From assembly GCA_005887855.1 (NCBI GenBank), contig VBQB01000035.1, positions 1 to 8,662 of the forward strand: a DNA stretch of 8,662 nt, given 5' to 3'. Below are positions 7,278 through 8,662 of the stretch, piece after piece. This DNA comes from Verrucomicrobiota bacterium (GTDB lineage Bacteria; Verrucomicrobiota; Verrucomicrobiae; Chthoniobacterales; UBA10450). The translations under genes were made by a program, and so were the position numbers. Below the pieces are notes generated by a model. The model did not search any database and was not told where the DNA came from. It saw nothing but the letters and a program-made list of their open reading frames with translations. Each line of letters opens with the position of its first letter. Position 1 is the first letter of the stretch.

Positions 7278-7286
7278 TGGTATACT
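7278..7286 (+). promoter_or_regulatory. Candidate extended -10 promoter of the transposase
   Basis: TGG followed by TATACT (7278-7286) matches the extended -10 pattern TGnTATAAT with one mismatch. It lies inside the element, just after the left hairpin and 38 nt before the transposase ATG. No good -35 hexamer is present at 16-18 nt spacing, which is acceptable for extended -10 promoters. Function is inferred from pattern only. Confidence 0.4.
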
Positions 7287-7324
7287 CGCATCGAGTCCGG
7301 CAGGGACGAAAGCAGTAATCGATT

Positions 7325-7831
7325 ATGCATTCGTTCACGAGTTGCCTCATACATTGTGTCTGGAGCACGAAAAATCGCGAACCGTACTTGAGTGTTGAGC
7401 TACGTGATCGCCTCTGGCGATATCTGGGTGGCATCGCGAAACAAAATCAGATGAAGGCGCTTGCCATCGGCGGAGCTGGCGATCATGTCCATATTCTGCT
7501 CGCTTTGCCACCAACATTGTCGCTCTCAAAAGCGATGCAGCTTCTGAAAGCAAATTCATCTAAGTGGATTCGAGAAACGTTTCCAAAAATGGGTTCCTTT
7601 GCCTGGCAGGAAGGCTACGGCGCATTCAGCATCGGCGCCTCCGGGATCGAGGCGACAACCGCCTACATTCGAAATCAGGCAGAGCACCATCGCAGGCGAT
7701 CGTTCCGCGAGGAATTCATGACGATGCTTCACAGACACGGCTTCGATTATGACAAATCAATGCTGGATTGGACTATTCTTCCGTCCCTTCCGGGACTCTC
7801 TAAACTCTCTGATCTGCAGGCCCAGCGTTAA
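7325..7831 (+). CDS. REP-associated tyrosine transposase, Y1/HUH (IS200-like) family
   Basis: A 168-aa single-strand DNA nicking and joining enzyme of the Y1_Tnp family. The N-terminus LIHCVWSTKNREPYL is a family signature; GDHVHILLAL carries the HUH metal-binding pair (H54, H56); AWQEGYGAFSIG (93-104) is conserved; and TAYIRNQAEHH supplies the nucleophile Tyr114 with Gln118. All key residues are present and the length is normal, so it looks functional. The ATG at 7325 is the first start after an in-frame TAA at 7316-7318; no good Shine-Dalgarno lies at proper spacing. A small GTCC/GGAC hairpin (7295-7307) sits in the leader. The TAA stop (7829-7831) falls inside the right REP hairpin. It belongs to the flanking REP pair as the probable enzyme that moves or recognises them. 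It could also be classed as IS200/IS605 TnpA without an accessory tnpB. Confidence 0.93.
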   Translation: MHSFTSCLIHCVWSTKNREPYLSVELRDRLWRYLGGIAKQNQMKALAIGGAGDHVHILLALPPTLSLSKAMQLLKANSSKWIRETFPKMGSFAWQEGYGAFSIGASGIEATTAYIRNQAEHHRRRSFREEFMTMLHRHGFDYDKSMLDWTILPSLPGLSKLSDLQAQR

Positions 7832-7844
7832 AACGCTGGGCTAT
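7821..7844 (-). repeat. Right REP-like hairpin repeat (inverted copy)
   Basis: CCCAGCGTT (7821-7829), an AA loop, AACGCTGGG (7832-7840), then CTAT: the exact reverse complement of the left repeat. The stem extends by one G-C pair (7820/7841). It overlaps the last three codons and the stop of the transposase and ends 11 nt before the ATG of the next gene. It is followed by no T-tract, so it is not an obvious terminator. Confidence 0.9.
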
Positions 7845-7855
7845 TGCCGGTAAAA

Positions 7856-8662
7856 ATGTTTGCCAACACTGCGTTTTCGAAATCTGGCAACCCGCGCGAG
7901 ACGCGACGATCGCTTTTGAGCCGGGATTGGCTTTTGGGTTTCTGTCTGATTGGCATCACTCTCATCGCCTACGGACAAACGTGGCATGCTGGATTCATTT
8001 GGGACGACGAATCGCATTTGACCCAAAATCCGTGCATCATTGGCCCGCTCGGATTGAAGGAAATCTGGACCAGCACTCAGGCGGTCTATTACCCGTTGGT
8101 GCTGACGACTTTTTGGATTCTACACAAGTTCTTTGGCCTAAACCCGTCGCCGTACCACATGCTCAATGTGCTCATGCATGCCGGCTCGGCGGCATTGCTC
8201 TGGCGCGTGTTGCGGCAACTCAACGTGCGCGGCGCGTGGTTGGGAGCGGCCCTCTGGGCATTGCACCCAGTCATAGTGCAATCGGTCGCGTGGGTAACGG
8301 AATTAAAAAATACTCAGTCCTGCCTGTTTTATCTTTTGTCGATCTTCTGGTTTTTGAAGGTGGATGCGAACGAAACGAGCGATCGCGTGCGCTGGTGGCG
8401 TTTTGGTTGGGCGCTTCTGTTCTTTGTCTTGGCGATCGTGAGCAAACCTTCCACGGTAATGCTGCCCGGCGTGCTTGCGCTCTGTGTCTGGTGGCGGAGA
8501 GGGCGAATTCGATGGCGCGATATCGCGAACCTTATTCCGTTCGTTCTGATTTCGGCACTCGCAAGCGCCTGGACGATTTGGGAACAGAAGTTCCATTCGG
8601 GTGCGAGCGGCGCGGAGTGGGCGCAAACATGGCCGGACCGGCTCATCATTGCGGGTCGCGCG
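7856..8662 (+). CDS. PMT/TMTC-like membrane glycosyltransferase-type protein, N-terminal part
   Basis: An open frame of 269 codons from ATG 7856 with no stop before the window edge. It resembles bacterial multi-pass proteins related to protein O-mannosyltransferases and TMTCs, which usually carry C-terminal TPRs. Signatures in order: first membrane helix at about 25-40; the luminal motif GFIWDDESHLTQNP with acidic pair D50-D51, the catalytic-type position in this fold; YYPLVLTTFWILH (78-90); GLNPSPYHMLNVLMHA (94-109); ALHPVIVQSVAWVTELKN (135-152, where the common form is HPVHVESVAW); SKPSTVMLPG (196-205); and RLIIAGRA at the edge. The expected role is sugar transfer from a lipid carrier to exported proteins or glycans; that is family inference, the substrate is unknown. 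There is no Shine-Dalgarno before the ATG; the leader is TGCCGGTAAAA, directly adjoining the right REP of the transposase element. Confidence 0.85.
   Translation, partial: MFANTAFSKSGNPRETRRSLLSRDWLLGFCLIGITLIAYGQTWHAGFIWDDESHLTQNPCIIGPLGLKEIWTSTQAVYYPLVLTTFWILHKFFGLNPSPYHMLNVLMHAGSAALLWRVLRQLNVRGAWLGAALWALHPVIVQSVAWVTELKNTQSCLFYLLSIFWFLKVDANETSDRVRWWRFGWALLFFVLAIVSKPSTVMLPGVLALCVWWRRGRIRWRDIANLIPFVLISALASAWTIWEQKFHSGASGAEWAQTWPDRLIIAGRA

Larger units (their letters stand above)
7248..7844 (+). mobile_element. REP-associated tyrosine transposase element (IS200/RAYT-like), complete
   Basis: A compact 597-bp unit made of a left REP-like hairpin, an internal extended -10 promoter, one Y1/HUH transposase gene and a right REP-like hairpin. 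The ends are 24-bp perfect inverted repeats (7248-7271 and 7821-7844), each with ATAG at the outer edge of a 9-bp stem. RAYT loci in other bacteria are typically flanked by REP copies in inverted orientation with a conserved tetranucleotide (GTAG) next to the hairpin, which fits this layout. No target-site duplication is visible, as expected for single-strand Y1 transposition. The exact outer boundaries are inferred from where the repeat identity stops. Confidence 0.75.

Noticed and set aside
8303..8649. Overlapping minus-strand frames of about 106 codons
   Set aside because: They are antisense to the well-supported PMT-like gene and have Arg/Pro-rich shadow composition.
1..8662. CRISPR arrays, tRNA or rRNA genes, defence-system operons
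   Set aside because: No regularly spaced repeats, no tRNA cloverleaf or rRNA signature was seen, and none of the proteins carries nuclease, methylase or toxin motifs apart from the transposase.

Overview
The window looks like bacterial chromosome from an environmental Gram-negative organism. It has an outer-membrane TonB-dependent receptor, a Y1/HUH transposase with REP-like ends, and several TPR proteins. The gene style (long TPR/membrane fusions, and a TonB receptor C-terminus with a Lys-rich insert before an NPCGW...NVFDEDPPF ending) suggests soil Verrucomicrobia. That placement is inference from recollection of similar proteins; no marker gene is present. All supported genes lie on the + strand.

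Layout. (1) Positions 2-1756 hold the 3' part of a TolB-like (COG5616-type) plus TPR protein. It is cut in two by a single in-frame TGA at 500-502, with no frame change, and it carries an unidentified extra C-terminal domain. (2) Positions 1889-4912 encode a complete TonB-dependent receptor. Its best ribosome binding site points to a non-canonical ATC codon at 1859 rather than to the TTG at 1889. A strong intrinsic terminator follows at 4937-4977. (3) Positions 5060-6997 encode a roughly 11-pass membrane protein whose histidines cluster at the predicted cytoplasmic ends of its helices, fused to six TPRs predicted to be periplasmic. (4) Positions 7248-7844 form a compact REP-associated tyrosine transposase element: two perfect 24-bp inverted copies of a hairpin repeat, an extended -10 promoter and a 168-aa HUH/Y1 transposase whose stop codon lies inside the right-hand hairpin. 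(5) From 7856 to the window edge runs the N-terminal 269 residues of a PMT/TMTC-like membrane glycosyltransferase-type protein, starting 11 nt after the right repeat.

How the parts relate. The receptor is closed off by its terminator and reads as an independent unit. The two membrane genes at 5060 and 7856 probably share one plan, a multi-pass membrane domain followed by TPRs (the TPR tail of the second is expected but lies outside the window), and may act together on envelope or exported substrates. The transposase element has come between them and now supplies the immediate leader of the second gene. The strongest candidate for undescribed biology is the His-rich membrane domain of the 5060 gene. 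The two single-codon anomalies (TGA at 500, ATC at 1859) need read-level checking before any biological reading.
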